From positions 930,001 through 994,000 of the forward strand of contig JAHLEZ010000014.1 in the NCBI GenBank assembly GCA_020726505.1: 64,000 bases of DNA. Reading direction: 5' to 3'. A program made the translations under genes and the position numbers. The notes under the pieces are model-generated. The model was not told where the DNA came from, searched no databases, and saw only the letters and a list, made by a program, of their open reading frames with translations. Below, one piece after another: positions 25,458 to 37,708 of the stretch. How positions within the stretch are numbered: position 1 is the stretch's first letter; each line of letters opens with the position of its first letter. The DNA is from Leptodontidium sp. MPI-SDFR-AT-0119 (lineage: Eukaryota > Ascomycota > Leotiomycetes > Helotiales > Leptodontidiaceae).

Positions 25458-26748
25458 ATACTTCCTTCAACTTGGTGTTACGAGTCGCAAACTGTCCTTA
25501 AGATCTAGAAAATATTCAACCACTTATATCACGGCCCGATGGTAGACCACTCCCTCTTGCTAGGCTTGCTAACGATATGCCCGGCATGGACTTTCAGAAA
25601 GGGGAAATTGTCCTCGTTTTGGAGAGGTCGAGGGGGAGCGCTAGTATTTAGGATGTTAATGGGCGTTTCGGCGTGGCTACTCCTCGGCAGTTGGGACTGG
25701 TGATGAGAGAGACGTTTGGACTTCGCTTTGGCCTTGGACTTCGGGCGAAACTAGATATTATGTATGTCGTAGCTGGAGATAGTGAGGTAGAGACGAGAGG
25801 GGAGGCCGCAGGAGAAAAGCAGTGGATGACTTGACAAATGCTGCGAAGAAGATGAGGAATCAGGTTTTCAATGGAAAAGCTGGGGGCAAGGAAGATAGAC
25901 TGGGAGTTGAAGGGGAAAGATATCCTCAAAATCAGCCAACTTGAAGTCATGAATTTCATGTGTGTCATGTATTTTATTAGAGTTCCTGTGGTCGTATTTA
26001 TGGGTTTGAATTGCCCTTGTTTCTTGCAGCGATGTGCCCATGATGAGTTTCAAGGTTCCATCAATTCTGTGGAATTTATACAGCAGTAGGCTTTCGAACA
26101 GTAGATAATGTAGAATTCCCCCATACATTCCTCAAGTTCAGCTTCATGGTGTTTCAGAAAGTCGTCATGCTTCGTAAACACTTAGGCAAAGGGGGTTCAT
26201 CACTTGGCAACACCGTGTTCGCTAAGCAGTAGCTTCGTTCTCCCTATCGGGGAGGACCTCTCCTCTTCTCAGCCCATCCAATTTATCCATGCTCTTTACC
26301 CGGTCTTAACATCACTTCTTCATCCCAACTACCCTATACCCCGCGCTTTATCGTCCCGAGTAAATGGGCCCTGCTCTACAAAGTAACGTTGGGTCGTTGA
26401 CTTGCTGGGCATCGTTTGGATATGCTGGTTCATCGTTCTACCGAAAGACCGAGCAGCTTAGGCGGGAGAGGGTGATGATCGTCAATCCCAAAGACCTATT
26501 TGCGAACTGCAGAGTCGGGAAAGTTTTTCCAGGTGTTTTAGTGGGTGAACGGTGGGGTGGATAGATGTAACGTGATGATGATGATGTTGACTCGAATTCA
26601 GACTGCTATTCTCATCTCTTTCTTATTTCTTGTTGCTTGTTATTTCGATCTCTTATCTATCTTTCTGCTTCCTCAATTCGCTGAAGTTCGGACATGGTAT
26701 CATGAGATCAGCCTGAGCCCTATTACAACGTCAGATGCGATTCTCAAG
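25458..26748. other. 1.3-kb intergenic region, no firm gene
   Basis: Overlapping short frames on both strands, none with a domain. The last part should be the promoter and leader of the six-hairpin glycosidase gene. Confidence 0.45.
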
Positions 26749-29000
26749 ATGACAATCTCAAATTTTGCTCTATTCGCTCTCGCGAGCTTAGCAGCAGCGA
26801 CATCAATAGATCGTGAACGAGTGGTTGGACAATTTAATCCAGTGCGCCATGCCAGCTCAAATTCCACCCCAATGCAAGTCGGCAACGGCAATTTCGCATT
26901 CGGAGCAGATATCACGGGCCTACAGACCTTTCAGCCGTTTGCAATTATGTCGTCTTGGGGATGGCATAACTTTTCTTTGCCAACGGCTCCAGGACAATCC
27001 AAGATTTCGGATTTCACGGGTCTAGACTGGTATTTTGAAAACCTGAATTAAGAGAACCTTAGCTGATGAGATTAGGTGGACGCATGGAAAACTGGTCAAT
27101 TATAACCAACCAAACCCTGCCGAGCCATTGATCTCGAATTGGCTCATTCAGAATCCACAGCGAGTCAATTTGGGCAGGATTGGTTTCTGGTTCGAAGACA
27201 GCAACATCACAGAAGCCGGTCTGTCGGCCAAATCTCAAACACTGGATCTCTACTCTGGGATCATAACTTCCGAATTCACTGTTCTCGGGTCTAAAGTCAA
27301 AGTCAAGACCTCCTCAGATCCAGACTCAGACACAGTCTCCATTCAAGTGGATTCTGGCTTGATTCATTCAGGCCAACTGGGGATTTTCTTCGACTACCCC
27401 TATCCAATTGCACAGAAATTCGACGCTCCTTTTGTTGGTATTTGGAATGTTACATCAAAGCACACCACGGCTCTGCAGCAAAGTGGAAATAAAGCTCAGA
27501 TCACGCACGATATTGACACGACGACATACTACACCTCGATCGAATGGCAAGGGAAAGGGTCTATCAGCGGTCCTCTGCCATCATCGCATCGCTATATCCT
27601 GCGCCCTGCCTCAAAAATGGGCGACTATCTCGACCTGAGCGTCAACTTCGCTCCAAAACCGACCAATTCCATCCCTAGTCCAAAAGAAATCTCCAGGTCA
27701 TCCACAAAATGGTGGTCCTCCTATTGGGAATCAGGAGGATTCATCGACCTAACCCGAGTCAAGTCTACCAACGCAACCGAACTCCAGCGCCGGATAATCC
27801 TCTCCCAGTACCTCCTAGCCGTCAACGAAGCCGGACGTGACCCACCCCAAGAATCCGGCCTCGTCAACAATGGGTGGTACGGCAAATTCCACATGGAGAT
27901 GGTACTCTGGCACTCAGCGCAGTGGGCACGCTGGGGGAAATGGGAGATTTTTAACCGGGCGATCCCAGGCGTTTATGATCGCTTTCTTGCAAGTTCGCTA
28001 GATAGAGCGAGGGATATGGGATGGAAGGGAGCAAAGTGGGGGAAGATGAGTGATTCGACGGGGAGGAGTGCACCGGGTGAGATCAACTCGTTATTGATCT
28101 GGCAGCAGCCTCATCCGTTTTACTTTGCGGAGTTGGAGTACAGAGCGTTTCCTACGAGGCAGACTTTGAGGAAGTGGGATGAGGTGTTGACGAGGAGTGC
28201 GGAGTTCATGGCGGACTTTGCTTGGTGGAATGAGACAGCTGGTGAGTTTCCATTCGATGTCTCCTTTACTCCATGTACCCCTGTCCCATTTATTCCATAA
28301 GTCAGAATATCGGAGGATGGGAAGTGCAGGTCGGTACTGAACAAAAGCAGGACATTGCGATCTCGGCCCTCCAATGTATCCTGTAAGCGAGAACACAAAC
28401 CCAAACGCAACCATCAACCCGACCTTCGAGCTGGCCTACTGGAATTTCGGGCTCTCCATCGCCTCTCTCTGGAAAACTCGACAAAACCTCCCCGTACCCA
28501 ACACATGGACACACGTCAACTCCAACCTCGCTCCTCTCCCCGTAATAAACGGCACCTACGCCGTCTACCAAGACATCCCCAACATGTGGATTGACCCCAA
28601 CACCTACTACGACCACCCAGCCATGACAGGGATCTGCGGCCTGCTTCCTCCCTCCCCCGCTTTTAACCTCACCATTATGAAAGCCACAGCCGCAAAAGTG
28701 CGGTCGATTTGGGATTTTAAGAATCTCTTCGGGTGGGATTTCCCCATGTTGGCGATGAATGCAGCGAGGCTTGGGGATAGCGAGCTCTCGGTGGAGTATT
28801 TGCTGGATGGGCTGTTTGCTTTCGACGATGTGGGGATGCCGATTGGTGGGGTGAGGGTGCCGACGCCGTATTTTCCTAGTAGTGGGGGGTTGTTGCTGGC
28901 TGTTGCTTTGATGGCGGGGGGCTGGGATGGGTGTGGAGGGGAGAGTAGGTGGCCTGCCGGGTGGGATGTTAGGGTTGAGGGGTTTGAGAAGGCTTTGTGA
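26749..29000 (+). CDS. Secreted six-hairpin glycosidase-like protein (698 aa)
   Basis: Exons 26749-27029, 27076-28241 and 28351-29000 are in phase. The signal peptide (MTISNFALFALASLAAATSI) is followed by a beta-rich N-terminal domain (MQVGNGNFAFGADITGLQTF, YSGIITSEFTVLGSKVKVKT). A helical (alpha/alpha)6-type barrel comes next, with QYLLAVNEAGRDPPQESGLVNNGWYGKFHMEMVLWHSAQWARWGKW and FYAELEYRAFP-like segments, then DFKNLFGWDFPMLAMNAARLG. This order is that of GH65/GH95-like six-hairpin glycosidases. Several N-x-S/T sites fit secretion. The exact substrate cannot be told; an extracellular oligosaccharide hydrolase is inferred. The ATG at 26749 is chosen because it puts the signal peptide first. 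Confidence 0.8.
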
Positions 29001-29138
29001 TGTTTATGGGAAGTGCGTGAAAGGACAGAAATGAAAAGTTGAGTGAGCAGTTTGAGTATATCTGTCTTAATATTCTGATGAGTTCAGAACATGATTCATT
29101 TACGTCGGTCAGATCTACATCTATCCTTAACATCCATC

Positions 29139-31697
29139 TCATAGCTGAGCCTTCCCCAACTTCAAATCCTCCCAGTGATCCCGGTGAAAATCGACATAAG
29201 AGTGTCCCTTCCCCAATGCATCAATCCAAAGCACCTTATCACACGCCTTGACCCTCTCGGGATCAACACCTTCTTCTCTAAGGGGGACTTTATTTTGCTT
29301 ATTGTTATGAATTGGCGTCATCTCCTTGACGACACGGATGAAGACCGGGACAGCGTATTTCGGGAGATGTGTTCTCGAATGCCTGTATATATACGTTAAG
29401 CGAGTTCTTCCAAAAAGAATAAGAAAACCAATGAAAACATAACTGTGAGGGAATTGGGTCAGGGAGTGACATACCTGAGCAACCCCTTAAAATCAAAGCC
29501 CTTCGCCACATTCGGATCAATATAAACCGCCGCACAGCCCGCTCTCCCATCATGCGAAGGCAGAGAAACACCATAAACATTCGCCTCAACGACACCGGGA
29601 AACCGGCCCAAGACCTCCGCCACCTCAGCCGTACTGACATTCTCCCCCTTCCAGCGAAACGTATCGCCCAGCCGATCCATAAAAAACCACCTCCCGTCAT
29701 CGGTCCTCCGCAAAGCGTCACCAGACCTGTACCAGAGATCTCCCTTTTTGAAGACGTCCCTCTCGAATTTCTTCTGTGTCGCGATAGGGTTGTTATAGTA
29801 GCCTGCGAACTCTTTGGGATCGGTGACTTGTACGATAATCTCGCCTCCTTTCTCATAAGGCTGTCGTTTCGCGAAGCCCGTCTCTAGATCCCGTAATATA
29901 TCTCCTGAAGCCTGGTCGACGAGAACAGGGACCAGTATATTGCGGTTCCGATACCGTAGGATAGCTCCATGGTGACCAACACACGTAGCGAGGTAATCTC
30001 CTCGACAGTAATTCACGAGTCCGAATACGCCTTCTGACGAGTTGAAGAATTCGGTGACTTCAGGGACGCCGAAGCGCTCTCTGAATTTGAACCACACGTC
30101 TGGTCGGAGGCCATTGCCGAACATGCAACGCACGTTGTGGGCTTTGTCGAGGGGTGAGGGTGGTGCGGCGAGGAGGTAGCGAGCAGTTTCGCCGACGTAG
30201 GTTATCCATGTTGCGCGGGAGTCGTGGACTTCGCTCCAGAATTTGGAGGTGCTGAATTTCTTGCCGATGCAGAGCGTTATGCCTGTCATGAGCATAGTGA
30301 CGGCTTGAACTCCTCCTGTACCGTGGCTGAAGGGATTCGAGATCAGTATTGCTTTGTTTCAAGAAAGTGGCGGTTCCTGGGGGGGGATCCGTGTCGATCT
30401 TTCAAAACAACTTCGAGATAGAGGGAAGATCTTGACGAATACTTACTACATAGGCATACAATCATACCACCGATCTCCATCAACAGTTCGCCTATACCCA
30501 GTTGCTCTCTACGTTTCAAATTAGCACAATCTTCTCAGACCTGATAGCCACCAGAAGAGTAAGAAAAGCTACCCTGGTAGGCTTACGGCAACACCCACAT
30601 AGAAACCACGATCCACATTAAAGGGAACACCCTTCGGCAATCCCGTCGTTCCACTACTTTAGCATCAGCTCATCAATCCCATCAATCAACCAATCAATCA
30701 GGAGTAAGAAAGTAAATAAACCAAGAGCCCACAGCCCATACATACCTCGTGTAAAACATGCACATAGGCCAATCACCCTTCACGCCGTCTCTATACTCGT
30801 CCGACGGTCTCTCAGTCTTCATGCTACGTATCTCACCTCTCGCTTGCTCATCCATAATACAAATCTTCAACCCCAACTCTCCCTCCAAAACACCTCTCTC
30901 CCCCTCAATCCTCTCTCTAAACCCGGGCTCATCATCAACAAGGATCAATTTGGCATCACTGACTTTCAAGCAGTGAACGAGGGCTTTACCAGCGAGGTTA
31001 TAATTGATCATTGCGGGTGCTGCTCCGATGGCCCAGAGACCCAGCCAGGCGAAGAGGAAGTCCGGGGAGTTGGTCATGTAGAAATTCACGTAGTCGTGAG
31101 GTTGGACGCCTTGGGAGAGGAACCATTGCGCGTATTGATGGACTCGGTCGCTGGTTTCTTTCCAAGTGAAACAGCCTTCTCGGGACCAGATACACTCGTC
31201 GTTTGGTTTGGTGAGGACGGATTGCTCGAAGAAGTAGTAGAGCGCTAGACGTTTGTTTAAAGCTGTGTTTCTTTGTCAGTTACGCTTATCAAATGTACAC
31301 CGCATGGATAGGAAATAAATAACAAATGAACGCAGAATGAACACGGGATACTCGGATTAGAAAACTTGGAAAATGAGTGGATACGTACCAGCTTCTCGAT
31401 ATAACTTCGCCTGCGCTTTACCATTTCTAATCTGACGTATATCTGGTGAAAGGCTAAGTTTGGCGTCTAAGTACATAGAACCTAGGACGGTGCTTGCTGC
31501 TGCCGCTGCGAGTGGGACTGTGGAGTGACATATTAGCTATTGGCTCTTCATACACTCATTATGTGAAATGAAATGAGGCTATAAGAGGCAAAGTATATCG
31601 AGTCCCTTCAAAAATCTTCCAGTATCACCAAAATTTTCGTTGTCGTCGTCGTCGTCGAGAGGAGGGGTACAACACCCCACTTACCGAGAGCAGCCAT
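29139..31697 (-). CDS. FAT1: Very-long-chain acyl-CoA synthetase / fatty acid transport protein (628 aa)
   Basis: Activates very-long-chain fatty acids with ATP and CoA and couples this to uptake; ER, peroxisome or lipid-droplet membrane. Seven exons: 31685-31697, 31389-31517, 30746-31262, 30587-30656, 30447-30508, 29475-30326, 29139-29382; the total closes at 629 codons. The N-terminus has a hydrophobic start (MAALVPLAAAAASTVLG). The AMP-binding signature (S)SGTTGLPKG spans the exon 3/4 junction. YHGTGGVQAVTMLM, HNVRCMFGNGLRPDVWFKF, EFFNSSEGVFGL and the FATP motif FMDRLGDTFRWKGENVSTAE follow. The end (HLPKYAVPVFIRV, NKVPLREEGVDPE) is typical. Gene symbol by family resemblance to yeast Fat1. 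Confidence 0.93.
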
Positions 31698-32454
31698 CTT
31701 GAAAGTGACCTCAACTATCTATCTCTCAGTTTCCCTTAAATTCCAGCCTCTCTCGAAACAGTCCAAATCCTTCCAGTGTCGAACAATATTGCTCTTTTCC
31801 CGAGAATCCAAATCCGAATATCCTCAAGTCAAAGATATAATAAAGCACAAGCAAGTCCACATCCACGAGACATGACACAAGAAAAGAAACGTCACGTCGG
31901 GTCGGCAACTGGACGTCAACACCGAGGCATCATCTTGCCGCCCGCTCGCCTCGTCCCGCGTCATGTCCTATTCGCTACCCCGGATTTACAGCATCACCCA
32001 CCCCGCATGAAACAAAAACCTTTCCGGTCTTTCAACCCCCCACTATTGACTTTCATGTTTCCATGTTTAACCTAGGTACTCAACTCGTTTGATCTATTTG
32101 TCGTGACCAAAACTTTCAAGATATCGAGTGAGTGAGTTGATTCGTTTATTTTACGAATCAAGGGTTAGAAGGTTCGAGATTTTGAGATCAGTTGGGAATC
32201 TACTTAAAGGGGCAAGGGAGAAGAAGGAGGGGGGGTTTCCCGGCCACAGTTCGGAAGACTTATTTGGACAAGAATCAAGATTACGTTAAGGCAGGATCAG
32301 TTGTAAGGTAGGAATCAATTATCATTATATTATCCCAGAATCATCATCATCAACACAACCCAATCAGTTTCCGATACCAAATAATGCTTTTACAATTAAC
32401 CACTCACTTATCATCCACACATTCCATCACCCTCCTATCCACTCCAAGCTGCAT
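31698..32454. other. Intergenic, no supported gene
   Basis: Promoter of the FAT1-like gene and 3' flank of the ferritin-like gene. A short GTC repeat lies just inside FAT1 intron 1 (about 31642-31657). Confidence 0.5.
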
Positions 32455-33560
32455 CTAATGCCTAGGTGGGAGAACCTCAACAATACCAACACCAGAGATA
32501 GTATTCGCATCGTTGACCTTCGTATTCACACCATCCGCCGTGCTGAGAACAACATACACCTGTCCAGTTGGCGGCAACTGGCTACCGGTACCAGCTGGGA
32601 TCTTATCGATCTTCAAATCGCCGGAATTGCCTCTCGTCATGTACGTCTCAACATAGTAGGTATCAAGACCGGAGAAGAGAACAGCGTAGACCTTTTGGTT
32701 CTCCGTGATCAGCTTAGCAGCGAGGGCTTTCTTGTAGGCGCCGGAGAAGGTGATGGGTGAGGAGCCGGCGGTGTAGGGGTATTGCGATGGTTGGAGAGCG
32801 ATGGCGGGGAAGGCTTTGAATGGGAGGGGTGGGTCTTTGGGGTCGAAGCCGGTGATGAACTGCGCGGCGAGGGAGAAGACTTGGTTGAAGTCGAGGGGTG
32901 TGTCGAAGGCTTTCGGGAAGGGGACTTGCTTGAGGGCAGCGCGGATGTAGGAGCTGTGTCGGGACTCGACGGTTAGGATCGAGCCGGCTGCTGTGAGGTA
33001 TCCCTTGTCTACGATGGCTTGGGCAGCGCCTGGAGGAGTGTTAGTTATGTTGTGATCATGGGTGCAGGTAAGAATGCTTGAAGCTTACCGAGATAGGCGG
33101 AGACTCCAACGCCCTCGAGGACGGATGAGAGACCAAGGAAGGACTTGACATCCGTGTATGGGAAAGAGTATGTAGCCTCGTTAACGGCCTGACCAGCAAG
33201 AGCACCAGCAAGGAAAGAGACGTGAGTCTGAATCACAAATTAGCTTAACATTTCAACAGCAACTGTCAAAACAGAGGAGAATAAAAGTCAACAACATACC
33301 TCTTCATCAGAACGAATGACCTTTAGGTTATCATAGAAAGGATCCGCGAAGCCAGCAGAGACGAAATCCTGACGAGAGAACTTCTGGAGGCCTTCTTGGT
33401 AGAACTTGCGCTCGAGATACTCGAGAGTCAGAGCGTAGTTCAGGATGGTGATATCCCCCCCGGGGGGAGGTTGGAAGTCCATGGCGACATCGCGTTGCTC
33501 GACTGGGTGGGCAATAGCCAGACCAGCGGCGAGGACAGAAGTGAGTGCTGAGTAACGCAT
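32455..33560 (-). CDS. Secreted ferritin-like (Rds1-type) protein (324 aa)
   Basis: Exons 33300-33560, 33089-33227, 32455-33029; the phases close at 325 codons. A signal peptide ([19 protein letters not shown]) precedes a ferritin-like four-helix domain: [23 protein letters not shown] (first helix with Glu ligand candidates), [15 protein letters not shown] (E-x2-H-type pair, split by intron 1), and [15 protein letters not shown] (E-x2-H). This is the pattern of the Ferritin_2 family, which includes fission yeast Rds1, a stress- and nutrient-responsive protein. The C-terminal part ([20 protein letters not shown]) is a separate beta-rich extension. Metal type and activity are unknown. Confidence 0.88.
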
Positions 33561-34910
33561 TGTGGAGGTCTGGTCTTCAATTCAGAGCAGGAATATGTGA
33601 CTGATGGGTGAGCGGATGGGGGGAGAAGGCCAGTGCAAAGGAAAGAGAAGGGAAGGTTCTTAAATGAACAGAGAGAACGTCGAAATAGGAGCTAGGAGAT
33701 GTGATTACATCTTAGGAAGAGGGGGATCAGCTACGGTGATGAAAAGCGCCAGGGCATCTCCATCATCCCGAGCAATGGGGAGGCGCGACGGCGGCATGTT
33801 GACGCTACGCAGAGACACTTGACCTGGAAGCTCGAGGATCCGGCTTTGCAACAACGCACAAGCATGCCTGCGAGCAGCTATCGATAATCGATCTGAACTT
33901 TGACAAGGGAGGAAGGGAGGAAGGAGACCACTCCATGTCCCCGATCAGGCAGGCCATGCTTCTCAGCCTGCTATCGAGAAGAATCCGAGAAGCCAGGGGT
34001 ATGCATTCTCCGACGAACACTTGAATCCCAAGCTCTGTAAAATGAACTGCTGTCGAGGCGTTCACCAGCTCAGAAACTACTGAGAATAAGGCACAGCTCT
34101 ACCTTAGTGAACTTCTCGTGATAATCTAAAGCATCGCGATAACTCGTTCGTGACGACATGGCACGATGAAGTTGAGCCCAAAGTACACTCGCCAAGGGGA
34201 TTCAAGCTCCCCATTCGAGAAACGAGAAACCTTGTCTCATTCCAGACCAATGACAACAGTTGCGCATGAGATGAACCCCTCACATCGGATTCGCCATCTT
34301 TCCATTTCCAGGTATGCTTTTTTTAAGCTTGACTTTAAAGTTAATTGCGGTTTGGAGGGATCGACAGCGAAATGCGGGATGGTCGGAAACGCTTCGATCC
34401 GGGACGACCTTTGACGATCTAGATCGCCTCTTTTGGGACAGGACCACCACCCATTCAGCCTAGGGCCATCCTCAGCCGATCATCTTCAGATGGACGGATG
34501 TGTGCGGAGTAGTTCTGTTGTTTCCGGTGAAGTCGCGGACGAGGGAGGTTTTTGACAACTATGTACATTATGTAACAAGGAAGCTGGCCAGAAGAAGTTG
34601 AGCCATACTTGGGGTGGCAGCCGCTGCAAAGACAATTTAAAACGCCACCGGATAAAAACTCGACACAAAGATCAGAATGTGTAGCTTCAAAGTGATGACG
34701 GAAGGCACCTAGCCGTTCCTTAATCGGGTTACACCTGATTTTATCAAATTGAGAATGTGAACGGATGCGAGGATGCAAGTTTGGGAATGAAAAGTTTAGG
34801 GAATCGCACTCAAAGCCCGTGCACGCCAACAACAAAACGGGCGGCAAGCCCCTCGTCCTGCTCTCTCGTCCAGCTTTCGACCAGATTATTACGAAGCCTT
34901 CTCTGACGTT
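33561..34910. other. 1.35-kb intergenic region, no supported gene
   Basis: Upstream of two divergent genes (ferritin-like minus, APH-like plus). Frames up to 162 codons on the minus strand lack any domain. Confidence 0.5.
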
Positions 34911-36434
34911 ATGGACACAAACGCGCTTATCGATCTTGTCCACGAGGTGCAGGGCCAGCTCTGGGAGGATAGGGTGAATGAGACCCTTAGATCCGGACGT
35001 TTTTGTGAATGGGTGTCAACTTTCCATCCCGACAAGCTTCCCTGTCAACTCGACGGTACTACCTTTCACTATGGCGCATTTAATGCTGGCTTGAAGATGG
35101 TATTCAGTAACAAGACTGCTTGGATGGTTCGTTTCCCTCGTGTAGGCAATGTTTGTGACGACTATGCCGACGAGAAGGTGGCCATGGAAGTGACGGCCCT
35201 AAATCTCATTCACAATAGGAGTACTATTCCCGTTCCGAAAGTCCAAGCGTGGGGCCCTGCTACTAGTAACCTACTTGGTCTATGTCCGTTTATTACAATA
35301 TGATGGACTTCATTGATGGTGTGAGCCTTAGCGATCTTCTTAAGGATCCCAATGCCGAGCGGCCTACTCGACTTATGAGGGAGGATATTAGCGATGGCGA
35401 TATTGAAGTTCTCTATAAACAATTGGCCAATTATCTCCTTCAGCTCTTCGAGCTCGATTTTGACCGGATCGGCAGCCTACCGTCTCCAAAGGCTAAAGCC
35501 CAAAACCCCACACCGGCACGTCCTCTGACATTCAAGGCACATAGCATCCTGCAAAACGGAGGAGTCAATACCTTTGGTATGATTTATTTGCTCTCCCTTT
35601 TTCCTTAATAGAGTACGTTAATTAAGCAAATGATATTTAGGTGACCGAGTTCAAGGGTTTACAACGACGACTGAGTATTTTCAGTGTATTGTTGAGCAGG
35701 ACTGGGAGCAACTTATTTATCAGCCGAACTCGACTCTGGGTTTATACAATGCCAAAAACAAATATACCGCGTTTAAAGCCCTGAAAGCTATAATACCTGA
35801 CTTGGTTAACGCTCAATATGACCATGGCAAATTTAAGCTAATTTGCGACGATCTTGGCTTAGCAAATCTGATTGTTCGGAGCAAGGAAGACCTTACTGTC
35901 GTTGGAGTAGTAGACCTCGAGTGGTCTTATATTGGACCTGCCCAGCTATTTGGCTCAGCGCCGTGGTGGCTTCTCCAAGACCGACCTGTTAATAGCGCGT
36001 GGGACTATAAGGGGGGCGAGCCACCGAAGATTGCTGCCCGGTACATTAAGTGCCTAGAGACCTTTATCCGTATCTTGGAAGAGGAAGAGGCAAATATGCC
36101 AGGACACGAAGAGAAAGAGCTGTCTAGTCTCGTTAAGTGGTCACAAGCTTCCGGGGCTATGTGGCTACACATGATCCTCTCATCTGGCTTTAACGACCAT
36201 CGCAGCTTCCCTTTTACGCAGTTGCGCCAACATGTGGGGGCTAGTAAGTGGGCAGAGCGTGAGAAAGAAGTTGATAATTTTGAAGAGGTTGAGGCATTCG
36301 CAGCAATGAAAGTGAGGGAGCTGGACAAGTACGACGAAGCTTTGGAGAGGATGGAGGAGGAAAAAGCGCTGGTGGACAGTGGGAAGATAAGGAAGGAGGA
36401 ATTCATTGCTAACGCTTTGAAAGGGCGCCTGTAA
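34911..36434 (+). pseudogene. APH-family phosphotransferase with a frameshift
   Basis: Kinase-like protein of the large fungal aminoglycoside/choline-kinase-like family; real substrates are mostly unknown. The first part (FHYGAFNAGLKMVFSNKTAW, AMEVTALNLIHNRSTIPVPK) runs to a TGA at 35301 after NLLGLCPFITI. The family continues in another frame from the overlapping ATG (MMDFIDGVSLSDLLKD). A 64-bp intron (35577-35640) then joins FG to DRVQGF. The catalytic core reads KLICDDLGLANLIV (Asp...Asn) and VVGVVDLEWSYIGPAQLFG (metal Asp), then PWWLL. The net shift near 35290-35305 is +2 or -1. Codon use looks more A/T-ending than in the neighbouring housekeeping genes. A pseudogene is most likely; a sequence error is possible. 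Confidence 0.75.
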
Positions 36435-36773
36435 TGTAGATTCAGTACACAAGAGTTCTGAATATTTGCTAAACATACAACTCATTGGTGCTAGGAGCAA
36501 ACTTTGGGGCTATCTGGACTCATGCATTGGTTTCGTCATTGGATGCGTGGGGGGAAGTGTCGATGTTGGTGGGATAGGACCTGCAGGAGAGGCTGGTACA
36601 CAACAGCTTGACTTTTCGTCTTTTCTGCACGCCACGAGGGAAGGGCAAGCAACGAAATTGGGCTCGATTGTTTGTGTAGGAATTGAGTGAGTGGTAAGGA
36701 AAGGAGCTACGCTGAGGAGAAGCTACACGTCTTAGTATTATATGTAGAATAGAGAACCACCAATTGATCACTC

Positions 36774-37415
36774 TCATCCAGTGTAACGATAATGAATCAG
36801 TGAGGCGGTCACTTGATGCCTTTTTGCAAGTTTAGATGATGGGAACATGTCACCAAGAAGCCAACCCTGCTTCATCATCGCCTTCACGCTAGACTCATTC
36901 CTCCCACGGAACCGGGGGAAGATCTGCGCCTCCGACACCTTGACCGTCGTAATATCTCTGAGGGAAAGAAGACCTCCATCATAATTTTGGAGTAATAAGA
37001 AACGGAAGAGATTTTGGTCCTCAAGGCATGCAATAAAGACGATGTCACCCCCGCGAGCCTCACCATGTGATGCCTCTCGGCGGTAGGTTCCAATAGCTGT
37101 GTGACCATGCATGCCGCGATTCAAGGCGAGTTTGGATAGAAATTTGTGCAGTTCCCCACGCAGAGCAAAAGCAGTGAGGTGTCGAACTCCATCTTGGGTG
37201 CGGCCGAGAGGCGCAGGCAACGGATGCATGTCTGTGAGCTCTATCGTATTTCCAACACGGTCGATAATCTCCCCCTTTTCCCCTGTATAAATCTCAGGTG
37301 CCTCGATGCTGCGGATGTCATAGCCTTGAAGTACTAGGCTGAAGAAAGAGTCAATGGCGCATAACCAGCTGGCGATGTGATATGCCTCCCTCGCGTTATC
37401 TCACTCTATCAAATT
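36774..37415 (-). CDS. Orphan open exon of an unknown gene
   Basis: The minus frame is open for about 213 codons, from just after a TGA near 37418 down to the stop at 36774-36776. It reads like real protein (DNAREAYHIASWLCAIDSFF, YDIRSIEAPEIYTGEKGEII, RFLLLQNYDGGLLSLRDITT). The first ATG is only at 37229 (MHPLPAPLGRTQDGVRHL), in the middle of this coding-like stretch, so the true start probably lay in an upstream exon. No ATG exon with a good donor is visible in the next 100 bp. It is either the 3' exon of a gene I cannot complete or a 5'-truncated relic. Family not recognised. Confidence 0.4.
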
Positions 37416-37708
37416 CTTGCTTCTAGCAAAGAAACGGAACTGTGTGATCCGGAAATTCTCGTCTTAGCTAGCTGTGATTTCAAATACTATATCTAAGCTT
37501 GGCGTTTATGAGACCAAAAAAAAGATACGAAGGTGAGTAAATGTATTGTAGAAACAGAAAACCCGCTGAGTCTGGACCTTCTCTGTAGAAATATGAAAAT
37601 CAAATTGCACTCCGAGGCGACCGAACGCTTGACATACAAAACTATTGATGTACAGATCACGTAAATGGTATCAAGGCAACAAACCAATGCGCACGGGCAA
37701 GTCCGTAA

